Notes: generated by a model from the sequence alone, not told the origin. Shown: positions 46,419 through 59,332, numbered from the stretch's first letter. The stretch is DNA of 64,000 nt from Siderastrea radians (GCA_964017195.1 OZ024890.1:69989376-70053375); one strand, 5' to 3'. Made by a program: numbers and translations.

Positions 46419-46650
46419 CTAAAACCACCATGTTCTTTCAGATATGTTCTCTTTTGCCCTCAGAGACTTTATGTCTCCTACAAACTGAATGTCATTAATT
46501 AGCAGCCCTTCAATAGAACCCTCAGGGGAAGAGGAAGAATTAACATGGAGGCGGTCTTCTTTCAGCAGGGCTAGAGTTGCATCACTGGGCTGAGCAAAGT
46601 CACTAGTGCAAAACAGGAGCCGGTGGAATTCTTCTGTTTTGGGCATAAGG
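46419..46650 (-). CDS. Terminal exon of an unidentified gene
   Basis: A strong acceptor (CTTTCTTTTTTCAG|CCTTATG at 46,651/46,650) is followed by 76 open codons ending ERTWWF-stop, and a polyadenylation signal lies about 90 bases downstream. Segments such as EEFHRLLFCTSDFAQPSDA and EGLLINDIQFVGDIKSL read like a genuine folded protein with normal composition. The family was not recognised. Upstream exons should lie at higher coordinates, possibly sharing a promoter region with the gene starting at 48,599, but none was identified with confidence. The 195-bp tandem repeats start directly upstream, inside the presumed intron. Confidence 0.5.
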
Positions 46651-46704
46651 CTGAAAAAAGAAAGAGCGACGAAGGTCAAGAGTCCATCTATATCAGTTAC
46701 AAGA

Positions 46705-47260
46705 ATTTAGAAAAATAAATGGTTTTACTGGGAAGCGGCTCAGTATTTTTTTAAACAAAACAAAAGCGTGGTTTATTTGGTTTCTATAAATTATAAAATA
46801 GCTTTTAGCTGCAAGCCATCTTAAGTTAAATGGAACGGTGTTCGTCCTCAGTTTTACAATACAGTTGAGTTAAGTTCAATCCGAAAACATTATAATAAGG
46901 TTTTAGAAAATGAAATGGTTTTATTGCGCAGTGGCTCAGAATTTTTTAATAATAAAAGTGTGGTTTACTTGGTTTCTCTAAATTACTTTAAAAAATAGCT
47001 TTTAGTTGCGAGCCACCTTTAGTTAAATGGAACGGCGTTTCCGTTTACTTTAATTTACTGTTGAGTTAAGTTAAATTCGAAAACTTTTATAAGGTTTTAG
47101 AAAATGAAATGGTTTTATTGCGCAGTGGCTCACAATTTTTTTAATAATAAAAGTGTGGTTATTTGGTTTCTCTAAATTATAAAAAAGCTTTTAGTTGCGA
47201 GCTACCTCTAGTTCAATGGAACGGCCAGTAAAGTTAGGTTAATTCGAAAACTTTGAATTT
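46705..47260. repeat. Three tandem units of about 195 bp
   Basis: Units are phased by GGTTTTA(C/T)TG at 46,721, 46,917 and 47,111. Each contains GTGGCTCA or GCGGCTCA, GTGTGGTTTA-like and TAGTTAAATGGAACGG-like blocks. Units 2 and 3 are closer to each other than to unit 1. Confidence 0.7.
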
Positions 47261-47529
47261 CTTTTTAATTAATACTAAAACAGGATGATCTTTACACTTT
47301 AACATGTTTAATTTCACTTGGTTATTGCTTATCCTGAGGACCAATCTGCTACTCGCTGAAATGTTTGTGTGTGTAAATAAGCACGTATTAGCTGATGGTT
47401 AATAAGAAACGAGAAAATGCGATATTTATCATACCGTAATCTAATCATACAGCTTGCAGTGGTCCATTTAGCCATTGCGAAACTTAATTGTAATTTTGGA
47501 TATTTTTGTCAATTACTGAAATAGCAGTT

Positions 47530-47770
47530 ACCTTTGACAGACCCGGCCGGCCAGACAGGACATCTTGAAATTTTGTCAACAGAATGTTGTGTTTTGAAGG
47601 ACTGGTTCTATTTGTTCTTCAAATTGGAGCGCATTTTGTGAATTTTATGCGCCATGTTGAAGGAATTTGAAGGTCAGATACAACCCGGCTTATGCTTCAA
47701 ATTGACGCAATCCATCTATGAACTCAATGGTCCTGGCTGGCCAGTTCTGACAAATGGTAAGTATCCTAAT
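47530..47770. repeat. Small inverted-repeat element
   Basis: GTTACCTTTGACAGACC with GGCCGGCCAGACAGGAC on the left pairs with GTCCTGGCTGGCCAGTTCTG and ACAAATGGTAAG on the right, enclosing about 170 bp. It is probably a decayed MITE. Confidence 0.45.
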
Positions 47771-48598
47771 TTCGAAAATCAGGAAATGGCATCGGACACC
47801 TTTGGTTAAATGTGAACCCCTTAGCTAGTATGCACGGGATAATAAATTTCTTTACCGTCGACTTACATGTGGCTGCCATTTTTGTTTTGCATCAGTACCT
47901 ATGGAAGTCCCCCCGCTCTCTATCTGAGACGTAGTTCAAGAGCTATTAGTCTGAGCTTATCCGGTAAATAAGATTTTTTGGCGAAATGATGGGTTAATTC
48001 TTCGCTATCAAGGTTTTAACCCGAATACCTTCTTCTCAATTCTCTTTCTTTTCTTCAGTCCACTAGTTGGACCATTATTTTGAAACTATCACTTTCGCAA
48101 GCCTCGGATCGCCAAAGCAAACAGAGAAAAACGAATAAAACAAAACACAGCAGTGATTTCAGAGTTATTAATTCACTGTCATCAGTTTTAAAAGCCATAA
48201 ATGATCCCTAAATTTCACCTTTTATAGTTTTGAATGTTTGATAAACCGCCATCCTGGACAGCCCACACACCACAGGAATGTAAGCCTGTGGTCATGCTTG
48301 TTGTAAATGGCAATTTGAATTCTCCCAACAAAGTTTCAAATGATCTTTTCCTCAGTTATCCAGCGCGTATTTTGGAGACTAAATTTTGTTTTCAAATATT
48401 CGAAGACTGGCGTCCTTAGATTTCTTGACCCAGTCTCTAATGGTTCACAACGAAAAGTGAGCTGGAATTCCAAGGGTGGGGAGGGCTAGGACTGAGTGAG
48501 TTATCAAAACGAGGCAGTGAGCTGGCCGTGAAGAGGAGCAAGTGTGTTGCGTATCTCGGTGCCACGGTGGAGTACTTGTTCAACGTTTTGGCCAAAAC

Positions 48599-51500
48599 AT
48601 GTCTCTTTTGGCGATTAAATACCACCGTGGCCATCTAGAGATATTGAACCAACTTCTCATTCCTCACGAGACCGTTTACGAGGAAATTATTTGCGTTGAA
48701 GACGGTTGGCAAGCAATTCGATCCATGAAGGTGAGATTCCGGGGGACACTTTGTGTGTGGGGACTTTGGATTTGTTTACCATGTGTTGTAGTCTTGAAAA
48801 AGTGGATTTTATAACCTCTTTTTGTCTGAAATGTCCTTTAATTTTAAAGTTAAAGTACTATGCGTATTTGCTCTATAATTAATTGCGGTTCTGTGTGAAA
48901 GTTGTTAAAGCCCAGTGTAAAGTTCTTGTGTGTAAAAACAGGTAACTTATTGCGTAAAGCTATCAAATTTGGTATCCAACTTTTATTGCAGTTTAGGCGA
49001 GCTGAAGTCAGTCTCAGTTAGGCCTGAAGCAACTATAGGGCATGCATTTTTGAGGGAAGGTCTAACTACAATGTAGAAAATCAAAATTGTGTTTAGTTTA
49101 AACTGTAAAGACTGAGAAATTAGCGCACACACAATTCTGCGGTGCTCCCCCCGGATTATTTTACGCACGACTAGTCCAGTGGCTCGGTTTACTTAAAGTA
49201 CCCTAAACAGCACTAAATACAGGTAACTCATAGATAAATAGTTAAAAATTTCAATATCATAGGATTATTTATATTTATAACCTCGACTTAAAGCGTGTTT
49301 TGCAATCCTTGTTCACATCTTTTGCTGTTAAAGTACATGTAAACATAATTTGCCCACGTGTCTTCAGTTTTGCTTACGTCTGCATTAGTACGTTTTGGAA
49401 CGTCTTAGACGCTTCAGGTACGTTCAATAACGTTCATTCTCAGTTGAGTGACTTCAGACATCTGTAAAGAGTATCTGTCGGATTTTCATCTCAAGAAATC
49501 GTACATTTTACAAGTGTATTTGATTTGACATCCTCCCAATGTTTTTTTTAAGTTATGGATTTTGAAAGAAGCGTTCATTCCAGGCAAATTTGTGCCAAAA
49601 ATTGCCTCAAATTTTGTGTTTCATGTACAAAGAGAGGGATCAAAAGCAGGCTTGGACTTTTCTTTATTAACTTTGAGGAAGCTATTTTGCTCTGTGTGAA
49701 CCAAGATTGTGTATTTCCATTTGGTTGTGGGGATATTTCGAGCTTTGTTGTTCAGAAGAAATCTAAAGAAACAGCTTTCTCCACTAAGTCAAGATCATTT
49801 CTTTCTCCAAGTAATGGACAGGACTCAGGACATAGTTTGGTCACACAGAGGATATCGAAGGAAACAACATTTTCTACAGAGGCTAGATACTTTTTAAGAC
49901 CAGTTCATTCTCCAAGTAATGTCAATGGACAGAACACAAGACATAACAAACAATGGAAAGACAAAGTGATATATTTGAATTCTGAAAATATTCCTGAGGA
50001 GCAAAGAAAGGGAATACTACATGTAGAGTGTAATGAGGTCAAAAATGCCAAGGTTGAGTCATTTCGTAGGATGGATGAAAAGCATTTCCCTTTCAGTTCA
50101 GTCCAAAAAAACCGAGGATTTGTAAGTTCGTGGAGGAGAAAGGCAGCTGTTTTTGCACCATACACCCCAAGAAGAAAATATGTGTGCAGTTCTTCACAGT
50201 TTTCAAGTGACAAAGACATTGAAAGTGAGGGTATGCAATCACATAGACATGCTCTTGTGGATTTAACACAAAACTGTAGGGAACTGACTGAAGATGAAGA
50301 GCAGTTTCTTGCTGATGTTATTTTCAACTAGTGCTTATCATTTTGGTTTGCTTGAGGACAGTACATTTGTATATTTGTTGTACTGATTACAAGTACATAT
50401 TGATGAGTCAAGCATTAATGGATAGTATATTTTTAAGTCGCTTAGTTACGTCAGTTATATCATGGGGTAAAGCTTGAAACAATATTTGCACTTGGGCATT
50501 TTTATTATGACTGCTATAATGGATGGATTCTTTTGTTCAAAAACAAACACAACAACACAGCTCATTTTTGCCCTGAAGCAATTTTATTTCCTAGATGATG
50601 ATGGGAGAAAAGACTATGAAGGCAAAAATGATGTGACTGCTGGGCTATGGTGAAACTAAAAAAGGAATTTAAAAAAAACATACGTAACTAGTCATGTGTT
50701 AATTCCTTCCTGGCTATTAATTCCTTTGCAACAGTGTACCCAAAGGGATACAATAGATATTGTAACTGTTTGGAACTTGTTTCATTGGTACTTGTACTAG
50801 AGGAGTGCTTGATATTAAATTGATGTGCAGGAAGTTAATTTACAATTTACATGTAACATGTAAGTGTTATTTAACATGGATTGACAGGGTCATAAGAGAA
50901 CAGAAAAATTAAAGGCATTTGTCCCTCCTAACATGTTCTTTATGTTGTATTGTAATAATATTGATGTTCATAAGGAGGAAACAGTTGTACATGCATAATT
51001 AAGTACATGTAATTCATCCAGTTTTCTTGCCTTAAGTAATGGTTCGCATAAGAACTATAGTGAAAACAGCAGGAATCCGGCAGCAAGAGCTGTTATTTCC
51101 AGCCATGAGAGAAGGTGTTTATGAGCCTTAAATGAGCTTGCTCATTGGATAAAAAGATATAAGCACGAAATTCAAATAGTTTCAGGAAAATTATAAAGGC
51201 CTAGAATTCAATAAAGGCATTCAAAAACACTGAATAGTTTGTTTAAACAAAGATCTTTATGGACGCAAAGTTTAAGAAAAATTGTATGTGGGGAACCAGG
51301 GGTTTTTCAAGATGATGCGACCGAAAGCGACATTTTGCCTTGCTTTCGTCATAATTTTGACAGTTTCATCAATTATTTACTCTCATTTCATTGTTTTTTG
51401 CAATTACCGGCATCTACAGTATTGACTCAAAACCACGCCATGAAATATGACAAACACCGTGAAATTTTGACTACGTAGTTCATAAAATAATAAAGTCCAC

Positions 51501-54500
51501 GATCTAGCAATTTCTTTACTAGCTGGTTAAATGGTTTTTAAATCTTAACCTTTGAACATTATTCCCAACGCTAAAACATAAACCTTTTACAAGAATGGTT
51601 ACGTAAAAAACCCCCAAAAAATCTCAACACGTGATGGCAATCAATGTTGAAGAATCCCACAAGTGGACCTCCTCGTCCGTGAGCATACAATATGCAACGC
51701 TTCGAATTCCGTCATAAACCTTCTGGAAGCTCAATAAACACAGAAGATACACAACAAATATGATTTTTCAAGTTTTATTTTAAAGTAAAACTAAGATTAT
51801 TTAGACCGATTTTCAGAGCATTCGACATCTCACATTACACTTTGGTTTATATTGTGGTGATTCCGCAAATAAAAACAAAAACTTCTGACCTGTGCAGTTG
51901 TTCGATACATGTATTTACGAGTTGAACCTGTGTGCACGTGCTAAACAAAGGCTTCTTTTCTGATATTGTGTATTCCATCACATTCACATTACACACGATT
52001 GCACATAAGATGGAACTCGCTCGCTTTCGCAGCACTAACAACGACTCCGGGATCACCAAAACCCTATTGAGAATGGAATATACGACAACGCACTGCTGTA
52101 AAAGGCATCCTCGACCAAAATTGCTCACGTACTGTGAAAAGGCCAGGAAATTTGAACCAATTTGCCTAACTGCGGTGAAGAAATGGACGCGAACTCATCA
52201 AATCTAATATGGCGGCTACAGATCAAGCACATGCTCTACAGCCGTTACCATGGTTCCCCACATTGGATCGTGACGAAAATTTCGTGACAGAGAGAACAAA
52301 AGGAATAGTCCATATTTGGAACATAAAAGTATACTTTATGCAAATTTTTGGCCTATTTATCACGATTTTTCTTATTCAGCCAATCATGTAGCCCTATTTT
52401 AAATACTTAATTGGAAACAGACTCCGAACATGCTCCTGCTGTGTTTCCACTTCTCACTATTGTTCTTACGTGAACCATTACTTAAATGTTTGTTTGTATG
52501 AAACATTACACATGTGTAGGAAGAAACAACAATGCTATACCAGACTATAGTGTCCAGCTTAAAGGCACGTTGTACCACCACAGTATACCTAATTTCCATG
52601 TTATGTTGCCATGCCAGTGCAGGGTTATAAAGATTGAAGTGGCTTGTAGTTCAATAAATTGAGAATCAAGAGATCAAAATTGTGACTCTGATGGAACTCT
52701 TACTTGTTTAACCATTATTATGTATTTCAAGTTAAGATTTCCTTGCTTTCATCACTTTTGGTGACTTTTTCTTCCTGTTGTAACAAGATAAAGCATGTTT
52801 ATAGCATACATGTACATGTATGTAAGAAAACACTGTATTGGCCATGGTACTGCTCCTTTAATTAAATGTGATTGTGTTGTCCTTTCTTAATGTAAAGTAA
52901 ATTTGTTGCAGGTTCGTGGTGCTCCTGCTATTGCCATTGTCGGTGCCCTGAGTTTAGCAGTGGAGTTGCTGCCAAAGTCATTCAGCTCTGTGGAGGAACT
53001 ACTTCAGTTTGTGACAGAGAAGATGGAATACCTTACAACAGCAAGGCCAACAGCTGTCAATATTTCAGACACTGCAAAAGAACTGATTTCACTTGTTAGT
53101 TATCTCACCACTGTAACAAAGGATACTGAAGATATCAAAATGAAAGTTATTGGAGAAATTGAAGGCATGCTGGCAAAAGATGTAAGCGATAACCAGTCTG
53201 TTGGAAGGCATGGAGCAGATCACATGGTTGAGCTTACAGGCACTGGCAAGCTGAAGGTTTTAACTCATTGCAACACAGGCTCTTTAGCAACAGCTGGTTA
53301 TGGAACTGCTTTAGGAGTCATCAGAAGCTTATTTGAGAAAGACCGTATTGATCATGTGTTCTGCACCGAAACAAGACCTTACAACCAAGGTTCAAGGCTC
53401 ACAGCTTATGAGCTGGTTTATGAGAACATTCCATCCACCTTAGTGGCAGATTCCATGGTGTCACTGCTTATGAAAACAAAAGGTGTGCATGTGGTTGTTG
53501 TTGGTGCAGACAGAGTGGTTGCTAATGGCGACACAGCAAACAAGATTGGAACTTATCAGATAGCTATTGCTGGTAAGGACAACGCCAAGTTTTTTGTTGG
53601 TTTAATTTTGTAGGCTGAGGAATGTGGTGGCACATTCCAGTCTGTCCATATAGGTTTACGTTCTTCCCAAGAAGACTTTTTCCCTGGTTACTTTTTCCAT
53701 TTATTGACTGCCCTGATTTCATAGTTTAAATTTCCCAAATTCTGTAATTAATCTCTTATCTTTGGGAGGCAATGCCTGCAGGATGTCCCAGTTCCAATTT
53801 ACATTGTATGGCTTGAAGCCTTGAGCAACATTACATGTATTTGTGGCAAGGTTTGTACAGAGGCCAAACATTTGTGGCAGATAGGAAGGTGGAAATCTGA
53901 AAACTGCATTTACAAAATTTGTATCTGCTGCATAGACCAACAATGCTTTCTGTAACACTGAGAGCTGATATAGTGTTGACAAAGAAAAGCATCTTCTTTA
54001 TGCACTTAATGGCAGAATTCCATTTTTATTATATCATTCTATAGTAAATTATTATATATTCAGACTTTTCAGACTTTTTTTATTTATTTATTTATTACAA
54101 TTTAATGGCCTGAAACAATATACAAAGACTAAATGAAGTACAATATAATGAAAATATAGTGCCATAAGGACGGTCAGCAAAAGAGTCATTGACCCCATAC
54201 AAAGCAGACCATCTTAAAAGACGAAAAAAATCCTCAAAAAATTCCAAAGTATCAATGTCAACAGGAAAAAATAATAATAATATAAATAATAATAATAGTA
54301 ATAATAATAATTGTAACTCATTTCTCGAAGATAAGAAGTCTCTTACTCCCTCCTTGAAACTAGAAATACTTGATGCTTAACAAACTGACAGTGATAACTG
54401 ATCGCAATAATTGATTTCTGACATTTCTCGTACTTCCAAAAAATGTGAGGTTTGAAATCAATGTGAAGAACAACATTGCTTTGTATGAAAAAGGTATTAA

Positions 54501-55047
54501 AATAATTATTTAAGTGGAAAATCTAGTACAAATTGTGGTTGCAAAGTAAACAAGGCAGTACTATCTCAATTAATGTACATGTAAATACAGTACAATCTCA
54601 ATAGCTGAAATCCTCAAGGGAAACAAGAAAGCTATTCAAGCTATACTGTACCAAAACTTTAGTTTATTGGAATGAGTGAATGATAATCAGGGGAATCTGA
54701 AGATGATCTACAATGTAGTGAAAAGGGTTCGAATTGTCACTTTGCCTTAACTCCAGCAAATTTCTTTTTTTTTTCCAGCCAAATACCATACGGTTCCATT
54801 TTATGTTGCTGCACCCTCTACCAGCATAGACCTGACTCTAGAGAGTGGCCACCATATTGAGATTGAGGAGAGACCTCATCACGAGCTGACGACAATTGGT
54901 GATTTGCGTATTGCAGCTCATGGGATTGGTTGTTGGAATCCAGGCTTTGATATCACGCCAGCAGAACTGATAACAGGTGGTATTATCACAGAATATGGAG
55001 TCTATAGACCTCACGAACTGAAAGAGGCATTGATGGAGAAAATTTGA
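48599..55047 (+). CDS. MRI1: Methylthioribose-1-phosphate isomerase
   Basis: Converts 5-methylthioribose-1-phosphate to 5-methylthioribulose-1-phosphate in the cytosolic methionine salvage pathway; it belongs to the eIF2B alpha/beta/delta-like family. Three exons (48,599-48,730, 52,912-53,572 and 54,779-55,047) encode 353 residues, a normal length (human about 369). Phases match: ATGAAG|gtgaga to cag|GTTCGT, then GCTG|gtaagg to ccag|CCAAA. Visible family motifs are the RGAPAI substrate loop, TARPTAVN, the catalytic Cys at about 164 in [14 protein letters not shown] and the catalytic Asp at about 244 in [17 protein letters not shown]. The 80-residue spacing between them matches Cys160/Asp240 of the Bacillus enzyme. 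The start is chosen at [11 protein letters not shown], the usual family N-terminus. Intron 1 (4.2 kb) contains the ORF at 49,555. Confidence 0.95.
49555..50331 (+). CDS. Intronless 258-codon ORF in MRI1 intron 1; USPL1-like N-terminal zinc motif
   Basis: An uninterrupted frame on the same strand as the host gene. Near the N-terminus C21-x2-C24 and C47-x4-C52 enclose a conserved-looking stretch ([20 protein letters not shown], then FPFG). This layout resembles, from memory, the N-terminal region of the SUMO isopeptidase USPL1, which has CPAC and then LCEDLQC. No protease domain follows. The middle contains an internal duplication ([19 protein letters not shown] against [15 protein letters not shown] with a later SPSNVNGQ). 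The C-terminus ends [26 protein letters not shown] tract two bases upstream of the ATG could be a splice acceptor, so an upstream exon is possible. Alternatives are an alternative exon of the host gene or a retrocopy. Coding status is likely; the function is unknown. Confidence 0.6.
   Translation: MDFERSVHSRQICAKNCLKFCVSCTKRGIKSRLGLFFINFEEAILLCVNQDCVFPFGCGDISSFVVQKKSKETAFSTKSRSFLSPSNGQDSGHSLVTQRISKETTFSTEARYFLRPVHSPSNVNGQNTRHNKQWKDKVIYLNSENIPEEQRKGILHVECNEVKNAKVESFRRMDEKHFPFSSVQKNRGFVSSWRRKAAVFAPYTPRRKYVCSSSQFSSDKDIESEGMQSHRHALVDLTQNCRELTEDEEQFLADVIFN
50332..52911 (+). other. Rest of MRI1 intron 1
   Basis: AT-rich intronic DNA. A possible start ATGGCGGCTACAG at 52,209 opens 60 codons, but the frame ends in an AT-rich hydrophobic run without a donor, so it is not called as a gene. 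Confidence 0.5.
54267..54312. repeat. (AAT)n microsatellite in MRI1 intron 2
   Basis: Imperfect AATAATAAT tract. The surrounding sequence from about 54,076, starting with (TTTA)n, may be an antisense retroelement fragment. Confidence 0.6.
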
Positions 55048-58000
55048 AGGGGCTACATAAATTTCTTGGGTTTTGCTGGTGTTTTTTAAAACTGGGCTAA
55101 AACTGTGACTTGCATGGCTGATTGTAATACCCTCTCCAATATGCAAAATGTTTTTACAATGTGGAACATCAAGGGAAAGCTAAGGAATCAAGGGAATTCT
55201 TGAAGGGAAAGTGTAATCATTTCCTGTAACTAGTTTAAGTTGTCCTAACATTTTCCAGTTGTAAGGGTGCTATCCTTGGCACCCATAGCCAAAGACACTT
55301 ACATCTGTTAATAGGTTCTGTGCCCTAGAATAATTATTATTTCAGTGGACACTGAAGGACAGATTGATTGTGTATTCAGAGGTTTGATTGTACACTGTAT
55401 GATGTATCACAGTGGACATAAACAGGACATGTACACCACAAAATAATTTTGTAGAACGTGGATTAGGGTTGTGGAATGTCACAACTTCTGTTGTGTTCGA
55501 ACATAGGTGAATTAGATTTAGACAAAAAGATATCAAAGCATCATATTGCACAGTTTTGGTTATTCTGACTTACGTGTAGTCAAATTGGAGTAGTTCGTTA
55601 GTAGTATAAAAATCAAGTTTGTCGTTATTCATGAAAGGAAAATTACCTAATATATTTATAAGGTCACGGGAGGACAAATCATACACATATACATTTGTAC
55701 ATGTAGCTGGACATTTCTTTGATTATCTTTGGTTGTCAATAAAATCAATGAAGGGTTACACCTTGAGTGACATGTAATTGTACAGCAACTTGGTTTTATA
55801 ATACATGTCCTGATTGGTTTTGCAGCCATGTTTAATAGATGTGGCTTTCTAAACACGCGCATGACCTCACATAAATGTCTGTTTGGCTTTTTCAAAACAT
55901 AAATTTACATTAAATTTTGAATTTTTCTTAATTCTCTCGCGTGTTGCTATCAGGCTACGTAAGCACGTGCAACATTTTCTATTTCTTAAATAGTGTGTAT
56001 TTACCTGTACAGCCGACTGTGACCAGGACCGCTTGAAAAAAAAAAAACAGTTACACTGTTCTGAGCAGAAATAGAGATTTTCGGACAGCACTTCGGACAA
56101 TGACTGAATGAAAAACCACTCTTAGATATCTTTATTTCTGTTCTATGCTGTGATGATTTTCATTATCTTTTCGAACTCAGTCGTGGAAAGTCTTCAACAC
56201 TGGCTGCGTTTAAGTGTCTGTTTAAGGACCTCATTCCCGTTTCCTCTTTTCTTTCTGCCCCCACCTTCTCCCTCGCTCCCTCCTGGAAATGACAGTTGGC
56301 AGTGTTCATGCATGTGTGGCTGACTCCGCTTTCAAGTATAGTTAAACCTTGACTGACAGAATTCGGGTATTCCAAGTCTTCAATACAAACACTTCATTTT
56401 ACACCACTCAATGTGCACTTGAAGGTTCATTCAGAAAAGATGTCTGCTTATGGGAAGGGAACTGAAAATTCAAGCCAGCTTGGGAGTGGGTCGGACTGTG
56501 TCTGTTAATCATGCTAAAGAGAGGGTGTCCTTGTGAACAGGCTCCGCGGTGGGGAAAATGACGCCAAAAAAATTCGGCGAGCGAAGAAAACGATCGGAGT
56601 GCCGCCTCGTTCTCTAGCCTCGATCTAGCCGGTCTGCCATCGGCTCGCAGCTTTGTTTTTTTTTTTTCGTCGCTATCGTTTCCCCCCGCTGCACGGAGCC
56701 TGTTCACATGCTAGGGTGTTCAGGACAGCACACAATTCAATTTTGTCTGGGTGGGTGGCTGGCTGGTTGATTGACTGACTGCCTGACTTCTTTAAAATCT
56801 ATGTGCGTTTGATCTTGCCCCATCAGATGACTTCGCGATTTGTCAGATTTGTACAAGTTAGGAGAAAATTTAGAGACAAGGACTGTCACTGGCATAGACC
56901 AGTAGGAAGATCATGACTGTCTTCCCAACAGTAGTTTCCCTGGTTAGAATCCCAGACCAAGAGATAAGAAAAAAGAAAACAAAAAGACTTCCTTTGAGTC
57001 AACGTAACCTAACCAAATTCTTTCAATGATGGCGACTCGCCAGGGACGCAAGTTCGTTCCCAGGTTTTCTCTTTTTTCAGACAGAGCCTGGGAAAAGAGC
57101 TTGTCAGAGTGGCAGCCTTTGACAGAAGGACAACAATGAAGAGATGATTACTATACAATGACATTTTATCGTCTGTGTTAATTTTTTGTAAAGACTTTGA
57201 CATGAACTTTACTTAACTGGAAAGAAAACGTGACCATTTTAAAGTGCCTGGGAATTTCTCTCTATTTCACACCTGCATTAGTAAATATTGTAATAAATGT
57301 TTGGATAGTAGATTTCACTCACTAGTGATTCTCGGCTTAGTGAAATATAACTATTCACTGATTTGGAATGGTTCTAACCTTTGAGTCCGTGGACGTGTAA
57401 GTCCCGAAGTGTGACAATTCAACAAAGCTACTGAGCAGTACTTTCTTGTGGTTGTGTTTGTCGATATTTTGCAAAATAAATTAAGTAGTTTTTAAAGGTT
57501 TTGTTTCCATCTCGCTTCGATCTTGGGCGCCGTTTAATTTTTCGGGAGTGCCCAATCGGGGGTTCATCATAGCAGCAACACTACCTGTATGATGTTTCAG
57601 CTGTGGATTCCCGAAGCGGCGACATTTCTCACTGACAGAAATAAGCGTACGTACACCGCCTGACCAATGGGGAATTACACGTTTGAGCAGTTCTGGCAAT
57701 TGTACTCTATCTACTAGTCGGAGAGATGTCTACAACTCAGTTGCAATTGGCCACATATAACTATGGCTCAACTTTTTGTCTTCTTATCAAGAGAAGACGT
57801 AAAATTAAACCATCAATCTTCATGTCGCAGATAATCTTCTCTGAACAGCAGCATAAAATCTATTGATTTTAAAATAATACCGTCATTTTTTATGATCTGT
57901 TGCTTCTAGCTATTTATGAGAAAAAAATTGTAATTATTTCGTTTTTGCAGTAAAATTAGGAACGTCTTTTTCTCTGTCGTTATTTATTGTCATGACTTAC

Positions 58001-59280
58001 ACATGTAATATCATGATTGAAAAATGCGAATATGTGTTTTTCCCATGCGGTTAAAAAAAAAACCGCGTCAAATAGAACCAGCTTACGGAATACGACTATA
58101 CGAGGCATTCCGGCAGTTACTCTTTATCTAACCTTGGACAAAACTATTTTACGTTTCCGATATTTCTTTCCTTTTTTCTTTTTTTCCTGGACGAATGGAC
58201 ATCGAAACAACTGATATGAAATCGAATAATCTCCCGCGGAACCAATCCTACTGTAATATTAATTATACTTCAAATAATCGCACTTTAAATTGCAATTGTT
58301 TGCTCTTCTTTAATAAAATTGGGACAAAACATGGCAGCTTTGAAATTGGGGGTTAAGTCGTACCGATCCATTGGTCGAGAATTTTGTTTTCCATTCATTG
58401 TCACTAAGATAAGTCAGTGTTCCCATGCACGTTGTGGAACACGATTAACATTTTCGATTATACTAAACTAAAACAAAAATAAAAATTAGTTTATTCAACA
58501 CCTGGAACGCTAGTTAAGTTGTCAGAAATGACGGCCTGTATGTACTTTGTAAGACATATCATGTTGGCTTTTTTGCGTCAAGATATTAACAGACATGACA
58601 CTATATTTGCATAGTTTTCCTTGGTTTTAATTTAACCGACATGCTCATTAAATTCAACACACTGTTCACCGAGTGAAGACAATTCTTCTGAACTTGAAAT
58701 AATTTTTATTGTCTTGAAAAAGACTGCAATTGACTCGAATCCCAAGTGAGGGAGTTATTTTTGATGTATTAACCTGCATTCCGGCTTTCAACAAAGAAAA
58801 AGGATGTCTCCCCATGATAATGTAGGCAAGTTCACTTTATTGAACGTCACTCTGAAACGACATTTTTAGAGTCGCAAATACTGCTAACCTGGAGCAAGAC
58901 AAGGTATATTATTATACGCCGTATTTATTTGTTTTTGCTCGCCATCTTTCTGTCTTTATGACAAAACAATTTTGTGTCTTTAAAACGTTGAATTTGTTGT
59001 ACATTAACCGAAGTCTTGGTCAGTGAGTGAATACGACGGTGTAAGGTTTGGTTTCGTCAAACGTTAGGTTGTTTTTTTAGTGAGAACACATGACGTAGAT
59101 CTACCATGAAAGTCCAGTTGAAACTATTTACCCTTTGTGTTTCACCATAAGGGGCTAACTTCAATTTGATTATGAACTCAATTTATCGCCCAACGTTTTT
59201 CAGTTGGTGATTTCGTGTTTTATGTTGTCTTGATATCATCTTTTTATTTCGGATGGTAGGTTATTGTCCTCTTTGCTTCT
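55048..59280. other. Intergenic between MRI1 and the pentraxin gene
   Basis: No coding exon was recognised. The clear feature is the MITE at 56,532-56,708; the rest is AT-rich single-copy-looking DNA. Confidence 0.5.
56532..56708. mobile_element. Short MITE with TGTGAACAGGCTCCG ends
   Basis: A 177-bp GC-rich element. The left end TGTGAACAGGCTCCGCGG pairs with the right end CACGGAGCCTGTTCACA, followed inwards by GGGGAAAA-like and TTTCCCCCC blocks. Its GC content is well above that of the flanks. A target duplication was not resolved. Confidence 0.65.
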
Positions 59281-59286
59281 TATAAA
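59281..59286 (+). promoter_or_regulatory. TATA box of the plus-strand pentraxin gene
   Basis: TATAAATTACGTCACTC, about 50 bases before the start codon, with a CRE-like ACGTCA immediately downstream. It predicts a very short 5' untranslated region. Confidence 0.45.
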
Positions 59287-59332
59287 TTACGTCACTCAGG
59301 TTGAACGTTTTCAAGCAAGACACACATTGCAC

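Noticed and set aside
49905..50327. 140-codon antisense ORF
   Set aside because: It is the shadow of the plus-strand 258-codon ORF, which has the patterned Cys motif.
52209..52391. ORF starting ATGGCGGCTACAG as a nested gene
   Set aside because: The start context is attractive, but there is no donor, no family and an AT-rich hydrophobic tail typical of chance frames.
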